From a virus: DNA of 58,523 bases. Position 1 is the first letter of the stretch, and each line of letters opens with the position of its first letter. Positions 15,629-24,041 of this stretch are shown one piece after another. The stretch covers positions 1 to 58,523 of the IMG/VR virus record IMGVR_UViG_3300046559_000883, one strand, 5' to 3'. Both the position numbers and the translations under genes were made by a program. The notes under the pieces were generated by a model, which worked only from the letters and a program-made list of their open reading frames with translations, searched no databases and was not told the DNA's origin.

Positions 15629-16495
15629 TTACCTCTTCCCTCCGAGCGCCTTGACGCCCACGTTCTCGTTCTTGAGAGCCTGAATCCTCATCGCGAAATC
15701 CGCCAGTAGGTCCGGGTGGTCTTGCAGCACCTCGCGGAAGATGGCGAGCACGCGCGACAGGTTCGGGTCGTTGATGATGTTGTTGATGATGTTCGTCCCC
15801 GGCTGCACGACGCCCGTTACCCGGTCCAGGCTCTTTTGCGCCTCGACGGCGAGGGCGAGGTACTTGGGCCCGTTCTGGGAGACCATGGCCGCCAGCGGGG
15901 CCGGGAGCCCGTCGGGGATGTCCGCCTTCGCGGTCGCCTCGGCGTCGTCCCGGCAGTGCCGCCACCAGGTCCGGCTCTCGAGGCGGGCCTGCTCCACGTC
16001 ACCCATGTTCTCGGTCACGAGGTCTGCCGCCCGCTTCACGTATCCGCGGACAGCACGCTCGGACACCCCCCAAGCAGACGCCAGGGCGGGCACGTCGTGG
16101 CCCGATTCCCACTCGTGGCCAGACAGGAGCCGCTTGGTAATGAAGCGCACGCGGGCGCGTTCGTCGATGATGCCAAAGGCTTCTTTTGCCCAGCCGGCGA
16201 GAGGATCGCGCGCGCGCGTTGGTGCTTCGTCCTCGGGGTTGGAACTTGGACGCTCCTCCCCGGTGTCCTCGTCCTGTCCACCGCTGTCCACGGACACCAG
16301 CTCTGCGACCACCGCTTCGGGCTCCTGGACGTCCTCGGGCGGGGGCTGTCCAAGGTGCTGCCGGTGGTTGTTTACGGCGCTCTTGGACACCCCGAAAACC
16401 TTGGCTACCTGCCGGACGCTCTGCCCCTCCCCGAGGGCCGCCGCGATGGCCTGGGCTTGGGCGTGGGCGCCGAGGGAGCAGCAAGGGCGGGTCAA
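15629..16495 (-). CDS. Probable terminase small subunit (HTH DNA-binding protein)
   Basis: 288 aa from a TTG at 16495 that overlaps the previous stop (TTGA). Two helix-turn-helix motifs are visible: S-V-R-Q-V-A-K-V-F-G-V-S-K-S-A-V-N-N-H (about residues 26-44) and L-A-S-A-W-G-V-S-E-R-A-V-R-G-Y (about 143-157). The C-terminal part has N-I-I-N-N-I-I-N-D-P-N-L then helices that could oligomerise. This layout, upstream of the large terminase, fits a small terminase that recognises the packaging site. A transcription regulator is the alternative. Confidence 0.65.
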   Translation of the reverse strand: MTRPCCSLGAHAQAQAIAAALGEGQSVRQVAKVFGVSKSAVNNHRQHLGQPPPEDVQEPEAVVAELVSVDSGGQDEDTGEERPSSNPEDEAPTRARDPLAGWAKEAFGIIDERARVRFITKRLLSGHEWESGHDVPALASAWGVSERAVRGYVKRAADLVTENMGDVEQARLESRTWWRHCRDDAEATAKADIPDGLPAPLAAMVSQNGPKYLALAVEAQKSLDRVTGVVQPGTNIINNIINDPNLSRVLAIFREVLQDHPDLLADFAMRIQALKNENVGVKALGGKR

Positions 16496-16707
16496 TTGGC
16501 CTTCGCCTCCAAGATGTCCAGGAGCACCGTGAAGCTCTCGAGGGTCCGGGCCTTGTCGCACCCCGCTGCCACCAGAAGCAGGACCGCTGCCTGCATCGTT
16601 GCGTAGGCCCTGGTGACTGGCGTGTGGCCCGGAAGCACCGTCTCGACGGCGAGCACGACCTTGGCCGTGGCCGCCCCAAGTTGTTGGGCCGTGGGCATGG
16701 TGCTCAC
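16492..16707 (-). CDS. Small hydrophobic-helix protein
   Basis: 71 aa from GTG at 16707 (an internal ATG three codons later is possible). It contains Q-L-G-A-A-T-A-K-V-V-L-A-V and A-A-V-L-L-L-V-A-A-G-C. Mildly hydrophobic helices, no clear membrane segment. Overlaps both neighbours by four bases. Unknown. Confidence 0.58.
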   Translation of the reverse strand: MSTMPTAQQLGAATAKVVLAVETVLPGHTPVTRAYATMQAAVLLLVAAGCDKARTLESFTVLLDILEAKAN

Positions 16708-16985
16708 GGCTGCCCTCCCAGCGCCCACAGGATGGCGAACAGCCCGCCGGGCACCCCGACGAGCACAAGAACCATGGCGGCCGTCCACCAGGCTTCACGC
16801 CGCGCCACGGGGCACCGGTGCTCCTCGTCGTCGGGGCACGGCGCCTGACAGAGCGAGCAGACTAGCGGCGGCCCGAACGGCATGGGTGGCGGCTTCGGCC
16901 GGAGCGACCGTCTCTCCTCGGGCGAGGCGTTCTCCCAGCGGATGCGCTGCTGAAGGGCCACGTCGGGATTGGAGTCGAAGTTCAC
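16704..16985 (-). CDS. Membrane protein with Cys-rich cytoplasmic part
   Basis: 93 aa. A Pro-rich segment is followed by C-S-L-C-Q-A-P-C-P and H-R-C (about residues 43-58), a likely zinc site. One transmembrane helix follows at about 66-88 (A-A-M-V-L-V-L-V-G-V-P-G-G-L-F-A-I-L). Likely N-in with the zinc site in the cytoplasm. Function not known. Confidence 0.65.
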   Translation of the reverse strand: MNFDSNPDVALQQRIRWENASPEERRSLRPKPPPMPFGPPLVCSLCQAPCPDDEEHRCPVARREAWWTAAMVLVLVGVPGGLFAILWALGGQP

Positions 16986-17215
16986 GGTACACTCCGCTTG
17001 GCCCAGGCAACCATCTCGTCCACGTCCTTCGGGCTAACGACGTGGTTGCACTGCCGGCACTCCCAGACGCCCCAGTTGCCCCGGATCGGGTTGAACCGCA
17101 TCGGCTCGCCGTGGTGCTCCGGGAGGTACTCAAAAATACCTGAGCCGTTTTGGCCGCCTGCGGGCACCGCGTCTGCTTTAAGCGTGAGATCCGCCGGTTC
17201 TCGCTTGCTGTTCAT
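16982..17215 (-). CDS. Small zinc-ribbon protein
   Basis: 77 aa. The C-terminal half has H-H-G-E-P-M-R-F-N and W-E-C-R-Q-C-N-H-V-V-S, a CxxC knuckle. Ends in a helix with V-D-E-M-V-A-W-A-K. Overlaps both neighbours by four bases. Unknown role; one of many small zinc proteins in the operon. Confidence 0.6.
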   Translation of the reverse strand: MNSKREPADLTLKADAVPAGGQNGSGIFEYLPEHHGEPMRFNPIRGNWGVWECRQCNHVVSPKDVDEMVAWAKRSVP

Positions 17216-17451
17216 GCTTTCGCCTCCCACTCGGCCGCCAGCTTCTGCTTCATGGCCTCCCGCTTCGTCGGGTCCGGATCGCACCGCGGCTTGTGACGCG
17301 AGAAGATGCCGCCTGGTGGCCGATAGCCGAACGCCCACCTCCCGACGCCCCAGCTCGGAAGGTGCCGGCGCTCGGCTCCGCAAAGCTGGCAGCGGTGGGT
17401 GCCGTGCGGGTCGCCCTCGACCAGGCGGAAGAAGTGCCGGCTCTTGGTCAT
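17212..17451 (-). CDS. Small zinc-binding protein
   Basis: 79 aa (GTG at 17454 is an alternative start one codon earlier). C-Q-L-C-G near residue 22 with a later H and C (R-H-K-P-R-C) may bind zinc. The C-terminus is a basic helix. Unknown function. Confidence 0.6.
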   Translation of the reverse strand: MTKSRHFFRLVEGDPHGTHRCQLCGAERRHLPSWGVGRWAFGYRPPGGIFSRHKPRCDPDPTKREAMKQKLAAEWEAKA

Positions 17452-17663
17452 CACGCCTTAGCCCTCGGGCACCCGCAGCACGGAAACGTCTGGCCGCACC
17501 TCCCGCACCACGGCGGAACCGGCTTCTCCGCCTCGTCGTTGCATGTCCCGCAGAGTGCCCACCCGGGGCCGAAGCGGATCCAGCCGCCGGCGTCGCCGCA
17601 GCTCGTGCAGGCGGTGACCTCGAGGTGGGCGGCGTGGCCGATGATGGCGAGGCGGCCGATCAT
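17451..17663 (-). CDS. Small protein with two zinc knuckles
   Basis: 70 aa. C-T-S-C-G-D-A-G, C-G-T-C-N, C-G-R-C-G and C-C-G-C form two CxxC pairs (residues about 19-67). Probably structural zinc sites used in nucleic acid or protein binding. Not recognised. Confidence 0.62.
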   Translation of the reverse strand: MIGRLAIIGHAAHLEVTACTSCGDAGGWIRFGPGWALCGTCNDEAEKPVPPWCGRCGQTFPCCGCPRAKA

Positions 17664-18019
17664 GGTGCCTCTGCCAGCGCCTTCTCGACGTCCGCCAGTT
17701 CGATCGCGTGCCGCTTGGCAAGCTCCGCCTTCGTGGCACCAGCGGCGTGCTCCTGCCGGATGACGCTCTCCCAGCCGGGCTTGAACGACACTTCGACGCC
17801 GCCGGGGGCCGGGACCGCGATTGCCACCCGGCTTGAGGCGTTGAAGAAGGCGGCCACTTGCGAGGGGCTGAACGCGCCGTGCCGGATGTCGGCGGGGCCG
17901 ATGAGGTGCACGTCGCTGCCCTGGCCCCGGTGACGGGGGGACTGGAACACCAGGAGGCCACGGGCGGCGAAGTCTTCGCGGCGGCGCTGGCGGCGGGCCT
18001 TCTGGGCTCGAAGGCTCAT
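17660..18019 (-). CDS. Unknown protein, basic N-terminus
   Basis: 119 aa. Residues 1-20 are strongly basic (R-A-Q-K-A-R-R-Q-R-R-R-E). The middle is beta-rich (V-A-I-A-V-P-A-P-G-G-V-E-V-S-F) and the C-terminus looks helix-turn-helix-like (G-A-T-K-A-E-L-A-K-R-H-A-I). It could bind DNA. Family not recognised. Confidence 0.6.
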   Translation of the reverse strand: MSLRAQKARRQRRREDFAARGLLVFQSPRHRGQGSDVHLIGPADIRHGAFSPSQVAAFFNASSRVAIAVPAPGGVEVSFKPGWESVIRQEHAAGATKAELAKRHAIELADVEKALAEAP

Positions 18020-18279
18020 CGCTTGCCTCGAATGGTAACCGTGAGCCGGCCCGACCTGCTGTCAGAACTGACGGTCATGGTCTTTGGCAACTCGAACGTG
18101 TCGGCGAAGAGGTCCACGTCCTTGGCGTCCACTTCGAGCCAGACGGCCAGTTCGACGGTGTACTTGCCAGGCCGGTGGCCGGTGGCCTCGTAGTCCAGCT
18201 TGAACGGGATCGCCGGCCACGTTTTCGTGCGCCTCTTGGCGCGGTCGGCCTTCACCTTGGCCCACGGCGTGGTTTTCAC
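18016..18279 (-). CDS. Unknown small protein
   Basis: 87 aa from GTG at 18279 (GTGA overlap). Basic N-terminus, then beta strands: Y-T-V-E-L-A-V-W-L-E-V, T-M-T-V-S-S-D, L-T-V-T-I-R-G. Looks like a small beta protein. No family recognised. Confidence 0.6.
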   Translation of the reverse strand: MKTTPWAKVKADRAKRRTKTWPAIPFKLDYEATGHRPGKYTVELAVWLEVDAKDVDLFADTFELPKTMTVSSDSRSGRLTVTIRGKR

Positions 18280-18602
18280 TCGGTCCTCGTGGTCACGATG
18301 GGCGCCGGCAGTCCGTGCTGCTCGGCGAACTCCCGGGCAGTGCGCTGCATGTGCTCCGCGTAGGTCTCCTGGCCTGCGACGAGCATCGCGCGGCGCTGCT
18401 CTTGGTGCACGGCGGACGCGGCGCCTGGGTTGTACCCAAAGCACCGCGGCGTGAAGCCGAACGCCTTGCTGACGGCCCGCTGGTACGGCGACAGAGCGGC
18501 CCACATGAGAAGCCCTCGGCGCAGGGCCCTCTCGGCTGCGGCCTTCCGCTGGCGCCTGGTTCGGCCTTGGCGGCGGCGCTTGAGGAGATCGTGGTAGGTC
18601 AC
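18276..18602 (-). CDS. Unknown basic helical protein
   Basis: 108 aa. Residues 1-30 are very Arg-rich. A W-A-A-L-S-P-Y-Q-R-A-V-S-K-A-F-G-F segment follows, and the second half is helical. It may bind nucleic acid. No family recognised. Confidence 0.6.
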   Translation of the reverse strand: MTYHDLLKRRRQGRTRRQRKAAAERALRRGLLMWAALSPYQRAVSKAFGFTPRCFGYNPGAASAVHQEQRRAMLVAGQETYAEHMQRTAREFAEQHGLPAPIVTTRTE

Positions 18603-18946
18603 GTGCCGGGCCTTTGGCTGGGCTGCTCACGTTGGCGTCGTTGCCGCTCCAAGACGTCAGCCGCGAACGTCGACATGGGCCCCAGCGTTTCTAGCTTTGC
18701 ATGCAACACACGACGGCGACAGTAGAGAGCCGACCCAGCGTCGCTGTATTCCGCGTGCGCGTTCTCCTCGAGCGCCATTCGCAACTCCCACAGGGTATCC
18801 CTCACCTTCCTGGCCGCTTTCGCGGCGCGAGACTTAACCGGGAAGTTGCACGACACGTCGAGCAGTAGATCGCTCTGATGAAGGCCCGCCAACCACGCCG
18901 CCAGCCGGTCGTGTTCCTCCAGCGTGTATCCAGGCCGAACCTTCAT
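18599..18946 (-). CDS. Unknown helical protein
   Basis: 115 aa, ATG at 18946. Begins M-K-V-R-P-G-Y-T-L-E-E-H-D-R-L-A. Mostly helical, with a basic patch K-S-R-A-A-K-A-A-R-K-V. Unknown. Confidence 0.6.
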   Translation of the reverse strand: MKVRPGYTLEEHDRLAAWLAGLHQSDLLLDVSCNFPVKSRAAKAARKVRDTLWELRMALEENAHAEYSDAGSALYCRRRVLHAKLETLGPMSTFAADVLERQRRQREQPSQRPGT

Positions 18947-20319
18947 GCTGCCTCCCCGTGCGCCCTCTTGACCGCCCGACGTGCCGCAGCGAAAGCGAGA
19001 TCCCACGACTTGTCAGCTGCCCTCGCTTCGTGGATCGCGGCGTTTGCCGCCTTAACGTCGCCGGTCACAAGCCCGAGGACGGCCCGGTCGTAGTGCCACT
19101 GCTCCCTCATCATGGGCGCGCGCTCGGCCGTCGTCGGAATCGGGAGAGGCAGCGCCTTGGCGTGGGCCGGGTTTTTGTGCAGTTCATTCGACACCAGAAT
19201 CAGCTTCATCAGGTGGACGCTTTTGCCCATCTCATTGTCGCTGGCTGGGAACCCGGCTTCACGGGCGAGGGCGTTCATGCTGAGCCGGCCCTCTGCGCTC
19301 GGCCGGTTGATGTGGACTACGGAGCCCTCGACGGCGTGTGTGCCAGGCGGCGGGGCGGTGGCTACAACCGGTGCGGGGATGATCTGCTCGAGCTTGTCGA
19401 GCCGAGCGACGATGAGGGCGCGGTCGGCGCGCATCTCTTGGACCATGGCCGCACGGTCGGCGCGGATCTCCTGAACCAGCAAGGCGACTTCGCCACGCTC
19501 GACCAGCGGAGCGGCGTGCTTCTGTTCGACGATGCGCGCGAAGCCGTCGTTGATCTGGATCGACGCCTCGACGGCCTTCTGGGTCTTCATCGCGTGGGCG
19601 ATGCAGAGTGCGGCGCGGAAGTCGTAGTAGCGGACCGTGCGTTTCTGCTTGCCGCCCTTGCCGTTCGTGTACGTCTCCTCGCGCTCAAAATAGCGACCTG
19701 GATTACCGCCAGCGTCGCCGGCGGTAATAACCAGGCCGATTTTGACGATCTTCCCGAGGGCGATGGCCGTGTCCGCCGGGTCGTTCACGATGTGCGGCTT
19801 GAGCGCCCCATACTTCACAGCGAGGTCCGAATCCTTGACGAAGAACCCGCTGTCATCAGCCGCGCCAGCGACGACGGCGAGCTTCCACCCGGCGCGCTCG
19901 TCGGTTCGGATGACCTCGGTGGCCGCCTCGCGCTCGCGCTTCATGTCAAGCTTGACCTTCTCAAGAGCCCTATCAAAAATCGCCCTTGGATCGGAGAGCG
20001 GAGTCACGGTGCTGGACCCGGACCGATCGACCTGGACAGCGACATTACGCGGCTGACGCGCTGCGCACACGTTGCACCTTGTCCGACGCATCCGGCCCCA
20101 CGCGTCACGCGGAAGCCTCCGTCGACAGCGCCCGTCCGGCGTCACCTGAGTGCAGTTACGGTCCAGTAGGCCATTCCGATCAGCTTCGCGAATCGCGCCG
20201 TATACCTCGTGATATCGCAGACCAAGTGACGCAGCGATCTCGTCCACTCGGGGAGACCCATATTGCGCAGTCTGGTTCTTGGCGGAAGAGATGACGGCTT
20301 CGTATTGCTCTGGGGTCAT
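18943..20319 (-). CDS. Putative DNA-binding regulatory protein with zinc site
   Basis: 458 aa, ATG at 20319. Residues 18-52 look like a winged helix-turn-helix (R-V-D-E-I-A-A-S-L-G-L-R-Y-H-E-V-Y-G-A-I). A Cys-rich site follows (C-T-Q ... C-R-R-R ... C-N-V-C-A). The middle has R-Y-Y-D-F-R-A-A-L-C-I-A-H-A-M-K-T-Q-K, somewhat like phage antirepressors, then a short coiled coil with repeated R-A-D-R-A. The C-terminal domain is helical (L-S-M-N-A-L-A-R-E-A-G-F). It may be an antirepressor or late regulator; I cannot name the family. Confidence 0.6.
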   Translation of the reverse strand: MTPEQYEAVISSAKNQTAQYGSPRVDEIAASLGLRYHEVYGAIREADRNGLLDRNCTQVTPDGRCRRRLPRDAWGRMRRTRCNVCAARQPRNVAVQVDRSGSSTVTPLSDPRAIFDRALEKVKLDMKREREAATEVIRTDERAGWKLAVVAGAADDSGFFVKDSDLAVKYGALKPHIVNDPADTAIALGKIVKIGLVITAGDAGGNPGRYFEREETYTNGKGGKQKRTVRYYDFRAALCIAHAMKTQKAVEASIQINDGFARIVEQKHAAPLVERGEVALLVQEIRADRAAMVQEMRADRALIVARLDKLEQIIPAPVVATAPPPGTHAVEGSVVHINRPSAEGRLSMNALAREAGFPASDNEMGKSVHLMKLILVSNELHKNPAHAKALPLPIPTTAERAPMMREQWHYDRAVLGLVTGDVKAANAAIHEARAADKSWDLAFAAARRAVKRAHGEAA

Positions 20320-20321
20320 TG

Positions 20322-21098
20322 TTACTCCAACATCTTGGCGATCGCGTCGAAGTTGACGAGCCCCTTGCTCGCCCACTCTTTCAGCAGCTCGGCCTTATCG
20401 AACTTCGACGCGCCGTTCAGTTTTGGCCGCGCCGACAACATCTCTTGCAGCGCCTCGACTTCGCTCTCGAGCTCCGCGATGCGCTCCTCGGCGTCGTCAT
20501 TCGGTGCAGCCTGACGCTCGCCCATGAGCAGCTCGGCCGCCTTCAGGTCTTCGCGAAGCGACTTGATCTGGTCTTCCAACCGCCGCCGCTCGGCAATCTG
20601 CGCGTTGGTTGCCTCGCGCAACATAACGCGATCCTGATTGGCGTGCGCGCACTCGGTATCCATCGCGTCGAGCTTCGCCTTCTGCTTCTTAACGAAGTCG
20701 CGAGACGCTTCCAGGTTGGCGAGCGCTTCGTCCCGCGCTCGGATCGCCTCGTCGCGTTCACGCGTAATCTGCTCCAGTCCAGCGGTATCCGCTGGCTCCG
20801 CCTTCGCTTGCTGGTGCTTGGCGATCTGCGTCTTCAGCGCTTCCTGTTTCACATAGTGCCCCCACCATGTGCAAAAGTCGTTCGGTGCCCTTCCGCTCTC
20901 CACGAGCGCGACGATGTACTCGCGGAGTTCGGTTCCGTTGGGCCGGCCCCTGAAGCTGCCTTCGAAGAGACCGACCGAGCCGAGCCGGTTCGGAAGAGCC
21001 GCCATCTTGCAGTTCGCTGACTCGACCGCCTTGCGAACTTCGACGAAGAGCCGCGGCAGATTCTTAGGCTTCACCCAATGTTCGATATCGCCTCTCAT
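20322..21098 (-). CDS. Coiled-coil protein
   Basis: 258 aa. Residues 1-70 form a small domain (H-W-V-K-P-K-N-L-P-R-L-F-V-E-V-R). Residues about 95-235 are a long coiled coil with E-R-D-E-A-I-R-A-R-D-E-A-L and R-I-A-E-L-E-S-E-V-E-A-L. Possible structural or scaffolding role in replication. Not recognised. Confidence 0.6.
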   Translation of the reverse strand: MRGDIEHWVKPKNLPRLFVEVRKAVESANCKMAALPNRLGSVGLFEGSFRGRPNGTELREYIVALVESGRAPNDFCTWWGHYVKQEALKTQIAKHQQAKAEPADTAGLEQITRERDEAIRARDEALANLEASRDFVKKQKAKLDAMDTECAHANQDRVMLREATNAQIAERRRLEDQIKSLREDLKAAELLMGERQAAPNDDAEERIAELESEVEALQEMLSARPKLNGASKFDKAELLKEWASKGLVNFDAIAKMLE

Positions 21099-21382
21099 CG
21101 TGCCGCCCTCGGGTGAAGCTTCAGGTGCGCCCGCTGGTAGATGGTGCTGAACGTGCGCTCGGCGAGAATGATCCTGGCCGATGCCATGAACTCGCGCTGA
21201 AGGTCGCGAATGTCGTTGGCCTCGGCATCGCACTCGGGTTCGCCGCGAAGACGTTCCACCTCGGTCACGAGCTCTTCGTTGTCGGCGCGCAGTTGCGCGT
21301 TCTCGCGCTCGAGACGATCCATTCGTGCGACCTTCTCTTTCGCGGTCTTGAGCTGCTCGCGGAATGTGGGCTTCGCGCTCAA
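21095..21382 (-). CDS. Small coiled-coil protein (TTG start)
   Basis: 95 aa from TTG at 21382, which overlaps the previous stop. An L-E-R-E-N-A-Q-L-R-A-D-N-E-E-L leucine-zipper-like helix at about residues 24-50 suggests a dimer. Unknown function. Confidence 0.6.
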   Translation of the reverse strand: MSAKPTFREQLKTAKEKVARMDRLERENAQLRADNEELVTEVERLRGEPECDAEANDIRDLQREFMASARIILAERTFSTIYQRAHLKLHPRAAR

Positions 21383-21666
21383 TTCATCATCTCCCGCGCC
21401 GCCTCGACACTCTCCTCGTCCCGCTCTCCCACCTCGCTCACCGCCTCCGTCCCTCTCAGGTCCACCTTCCAGCCGCCCCTGCCACCGCCCCAGCGGGCGT
21501 CGAGCTGCTGCCAGCCGGAGGCCCGCTCGAAAGTCATCGTGACCTTCCGGCGAGGGTCCTGCCGGAACCAGCACGCCAGTGTGACCAGCGGGCCGTCGGT
21601 CGACAGGACGGTGCCGAACATCTCGCCGCCGCTGTTCGAGTGTCTAATCCGGAAGGCGAGCGTCAT
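21379..21666 (-). CDS. Unknown small protein
   Basis: 95 aa, ATG at 21666. Beta-like N-terminal part (T-L-A-F-R-I-R-H-S-N-S-G-G-E-M-F) and a Trp/Gly-rich middle (W-G-G-G-R-G-G-W-K-V), ending in an acidic helix. No family recognised. Confidence 0.58.
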   Translation of the reverse strand: MTLAFRIRHSNSGGEMFGTVLSTDGPLVTLACWFRQDPRRKVTMTFERASGWQQLDARWGGGRGGWKVDLRGTEAVSEVGERDEESVEAAREMMN

Positions 21667-21968
21667 GTGTCGAACCTCGACGCCCAGACCTTCGATCCGA
21701 ACATGAGCACCGACGCGGCCACGACGATGACGCGCCACCACCATGGAGCGGTCTCGAGACCCCAGGCGAGGAAGAACCAGGCACCGGTGCCGAGCATTGC
21801 GGTCATCACAAGCAGGCCAATGAGATGACCGACGACAACGGCCGGCGGTGGCCGACCGTTGGCCCAACCGGTACCGTGGCAGTATGGGCATGCGCGCTCG
21901 CCGTACTTGTCCCGGCCCCTGCCCTTGCAGAGACTACACTTCTCGTAGCCTTTCAGAACCACGGTCAT
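21663..21968 (-). CDS. Membrane protein with DnaJ-type zinc module
   Basis: 101 aa, ATG at 21968. N-terminal C-S-L-C-K-G-R-G and C-P-Y-C-H-G-T-G-W are a complete DnaJ-like CxxCxGxG pair (residues 12-38). Two transmembrane helices follow (L-I-G-L-L-V-M-T-A-M-L-G, V-I-V-V-A-A-S-V-L). Unusual to find this zinc module on a small membrane protein. Confidence 0.68.
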   Translation of the reverse strand: MTVVLKGYEKCSLCKGRGRDKYGERACPYCHGTGWANGRPPPAVVVGHLIGLLVMTAMLGTGAWFFLAWGLETAPWWWRVIVVAASVLMFGSKVWASRFDT

Positions 21969-22318
21969 GGCGCCTGATTGACCCCGCTGCCGTCGCAGGC
22001 CTCGCACTGCCCAATCCTCTGCGGCGCCTCGGGCGTCGGAGCCGGCACGTGGCACTTGCCGCCACAGGCCGGGCACGGGTTGGCCTCGATGGCCGCCTGG
22101 CGGGCGAGATGGGCTTCCCGCTGCTTGCGGCGCTCCTGGCCGAGCCCGAGCTCGGGGTAGCCGAACTCCACCTCGTGCGCGGTCGAGAGGCCAGACCCGT
22201 CACGGCGGCGTACGACGATCTTGATGTAAGCCACGTCGTCGAGCGCGAGGCCGTCGAGCGTGGCGAACGTGTTCTCCGCGGAGCCGTCGGTGTGGACGGT
22301 GAGAAGGGCCATGGTCAC
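21965..22318 (-). CDS. Protein with DnaJ-like zinc module
   Basis: 117 aa from GTG at 22318 (ATG at 22312 possible). N-terminal beta region, then C-P-A-C-G-G-K-C and C-E-A-C-D-G-S-G at about residues 84-112. This again is the CxxCxGxG type. Function not known. Confidence 0.62.
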   Translation of the reverse strand: MTMALLTVHTDGSAENTFATLDGLALDDVAYIKIVVRRRDGSGLSTAHEVEFGYPELGLGQERRKQREAHLARQAAIEANPCPACGGKCHVPAPTPEAPQRIGQCEACDGSGVNQAP

Positions 22319-22632
22319 TCCGCCGCCGCCGACTTGACGCGCTCTTCGCCGTCGTCGTCGGGCATGTCGTAGATCAGCCCGCGCGACTCGAGCTCCGCGG
22401 CGAGCGCCTGCGCTACGTCGCACGCACGTTTCGCGAGCTCCTCCGGCGTGACGAGGCGGTGCTTCTGCCTCCCGCTGGAGTCCTCGCCATCTGGCACTGC
22501 CGCAATGAGCGCGAAGTGCGTTGCGATCTTCTCCGCCATGCTCGCGACGGGCCCGAGGGCGGTCGTTGGGCGCAACTCATACTTCGAGCTGTACTTGTCG
22601 CGCATGAACTTGATGTCGTTCGATCCGTTCAT
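22315..22632 (-). CDS. Unknown helical protein
   Basis: 105 aa. H-R-L-V-T-P-E-E-L-A-K-R-A-C-D-V-A-Q-A-L is an amphipathic helix. Acidic end (P-D-D-D-G-E-E). Not recognised. Confidence 0.6.
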   Translation of the reverse strand: MNGSNDIKFMRDKYSSKYELRPTTALGPVASMAEKIATHFALIAAVPDGEDSSGRQKHRLVTPEELAKRACDVAQALAAELESRGLIYDMPDDDGEERVKSAAAE

Positions 22633-22635
22633 GGC

Positions 22636-23187
22636 CTACTCCGCCGCGGCTGCGACGCCGTTGGTGGCCTTCACCTTCGCGCCCGTCGCGTAGTAGACGG
22701 TCGAACGCTTGTTGCCCTTCGAAAACACGAAGTCCTCGCCCTTAAGCTTCCGGATGGGCAACGCGAGATCCTTCGTCGTTGTACCCATCGTTTTCGCGAT
22801 CGTCTCGATGCGCTCACCAGGATGACCCTTGATGCACGCGTGTAGCGCGTTCGTCAGAGCCGCCAGCTTCTCCGGGTCACGCTTGGTCCCAGTCTTGCCC
22901 GCCTTCGCGGCCTTCGCCTTCGGCGCCCTGGCCACCTTCGCCTTCGCCGCGGGCTTGTAGCCGGCCGCAAACGACGGCAGCGGCGAGCGAGTATGGTCGC
23001 CAGCGACCGCCTTGGCGCGACCGCGGGCCTTGCGGACCGGCTTGATGTCCGGCGGCGAGAAGGTCCGCAGCGTCGTGGCGGCGATGGGCTCGGCCAGAAG
23101 CGTTTGGATGATGCTGGCGATGCCGTTGGCGTCGACGCCGGCACCGTTCAGCGCCGAGACAACCATGGTGAGCTGAGAGACGTTCAT
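22636..23187 (-). CDS. Putative DNA-binding protein, H1-like linker plus winged helix
   Basis: 183 aa, ATG at 23187 with AAAGG upstream and a rare 22-base gap before it. Residues 1-55 form helices, 56-100 are a Lys/Ala-rich linker (K-A-K-V-A-R-A-P-K-A-K-A), and 105-170 look like a winged helix (E-R-I-E-T-I-A-K-T-M-G-T-T-T-K, then F-V-F-S-K-G-N-K-R-S-T-V-Y-Y). The composition is histone-like. It may condense or regulate DNA. Confidence 0.62.
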   Translation of the reverse strand: MNVSQLTMVVSALNGAGVDANGIASIIQTLLAEPIAATTLRTFSPPDIKPVRKARGRAKAVAGDHTRSPLPSFAAGYKPAAKAKVARAPKAKAAKAGKTGTKRDPEKLAALTNALHACIKGHPGERIETIAKTMGTTTKDLALPIRKLKGEDFVFSKGNKRSTVYYATGAKVKATNGVAAAAE

Positions 23188-23209
23188 GTGAATACCTTTC
23201 GGGCCGGCG

Positions 23210-23524
23210 CTACTGCGCGGCCACCGTTTCGACAGACTTGGATCGAGCTTTCGAACTTGGCAGCACAATTCGACCGGTCGCCTGTCGAATTTTCTGGAGG
23301 GCATAGGCGCCAGCGCGACCCGACGCGCTCCGGCGTTGCTTGTTGACGGCAATCGGATCCTCGTCGCGGAGCTCCACCCGAAGGCGCCGGCGCCATTCGT
23401 GGCGAGGCGGATAGGGCATGAGCAGGTCTGCCAGTTCGGCGGCCGCTTCCTCGGCGGTGTCCCAGCCTCGGGGGATGTAAACGGTTGAGCGCCCCGCGTT
23501 CTTGTCGCAAATGAAGTGTTTCAT
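23210..23524 (-). CDS. Unknown basic protein
   Basis: 104 aa, ATG at 23524. Beta-like start (K-H-F-I-C-D-K-N-A-G-R-S-T-V-Y-I) and Arg-rich second half. Followed by the only gap over 20 bases between 14757 and 46185 other than at the ends. Unknown. Confidence 0.6.
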   Translation of the reverse strand: MKHFICDKNAGRSTVYIPRGWDTAEEAAAELADLLMPYPPRHEWRRRLRVELRDEDPIAVNKQRRSASGRAGAYALQKIRQATGRIVLPSSKARSKSVETVAAQ

Positions 23525-23739
23525 GGGCACACCCTGAGCGCGAGGAGGCCCCGAGCCGTGATGCTAAAAATATCCTCGATTGGCCCATGCTCATCGCTGA
23601 CGGTTCGAATCGACACGCAGCCACGCTCGAGCAGTTCCGGCATCACGTCCTCCTCCCAGTCCAAAATCTCTTCGGTGCTGTCGATGGGGTTCGACATGTC
23701 GGCCAGGAGCGCACGTTCCCATGGGGACAGAGCTCTCAC
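23521..23739 (-). CDS. Unknown small acidic protein
   Basis: 72 aa from GTG at 23739 (GTGA overlap). W-E-R-A-L-L-A-D-M-S-N-P and I-L-D-W-E-E-D-V-M-P-E-L-L-E resemble a small DNA-binding-mimic-like acidic helix, but no family is recognised. Confidence 0.58.
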   Translation of the reverse strand: MRALSPWERALLADMSNPIDSTEEILDWEEDVMPELLERGCVSIRTVSDEHGPIEDIFSITARGLLALRVCP

Positions 23740-24041
23740 GGCTTGCCTCCGCTCGCTGCCTCGACGCTCGGGTAATACGCCCAGCCGCCGCGCTGCGCCG
23801 CTGCCTGAACGGGATCTCTCGGCGCGCGCAGCCATGCCGTCTCGAGCTCCGTTTGGCCCACCAGCACCTCGCGGAGGTCCTCAGGGTCGACGCCGCGCAG
23901 CCGGACGAGGACCAGGCCGAACATCTGCGGCTCGAAGCCGACCACTTCGCCGCACCAGCCGGATGGGACCAGCTTGGTGGACTTCGGGGCGATGAGGCCG
24001 TCGCCGATGAGGAGTTTGCCGAGGCCTGCGATGGCGGTCAC
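23736..24041 (-). CDS. Unknown beta-rich protein
   Basis: 101 aa from GTG at 24041. Contains F-G-L-V-L-V-R-L-R-G-V-D-P-E-D-L and W-C-G-E-V-V-G-F-E-P. Probably an all-beta small fold. No family recognised. Confidence 0.58.
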   Translation of the reverse strand: MTAIAGLGKLLIGDGLIAPKSTKLVPSGWCGEVVGFEPQMFGLVLVRLRGVDPEDLREVLVGQTELETAWLRAPRDPVQAAAQRGGWAYYPSVEAASGGKP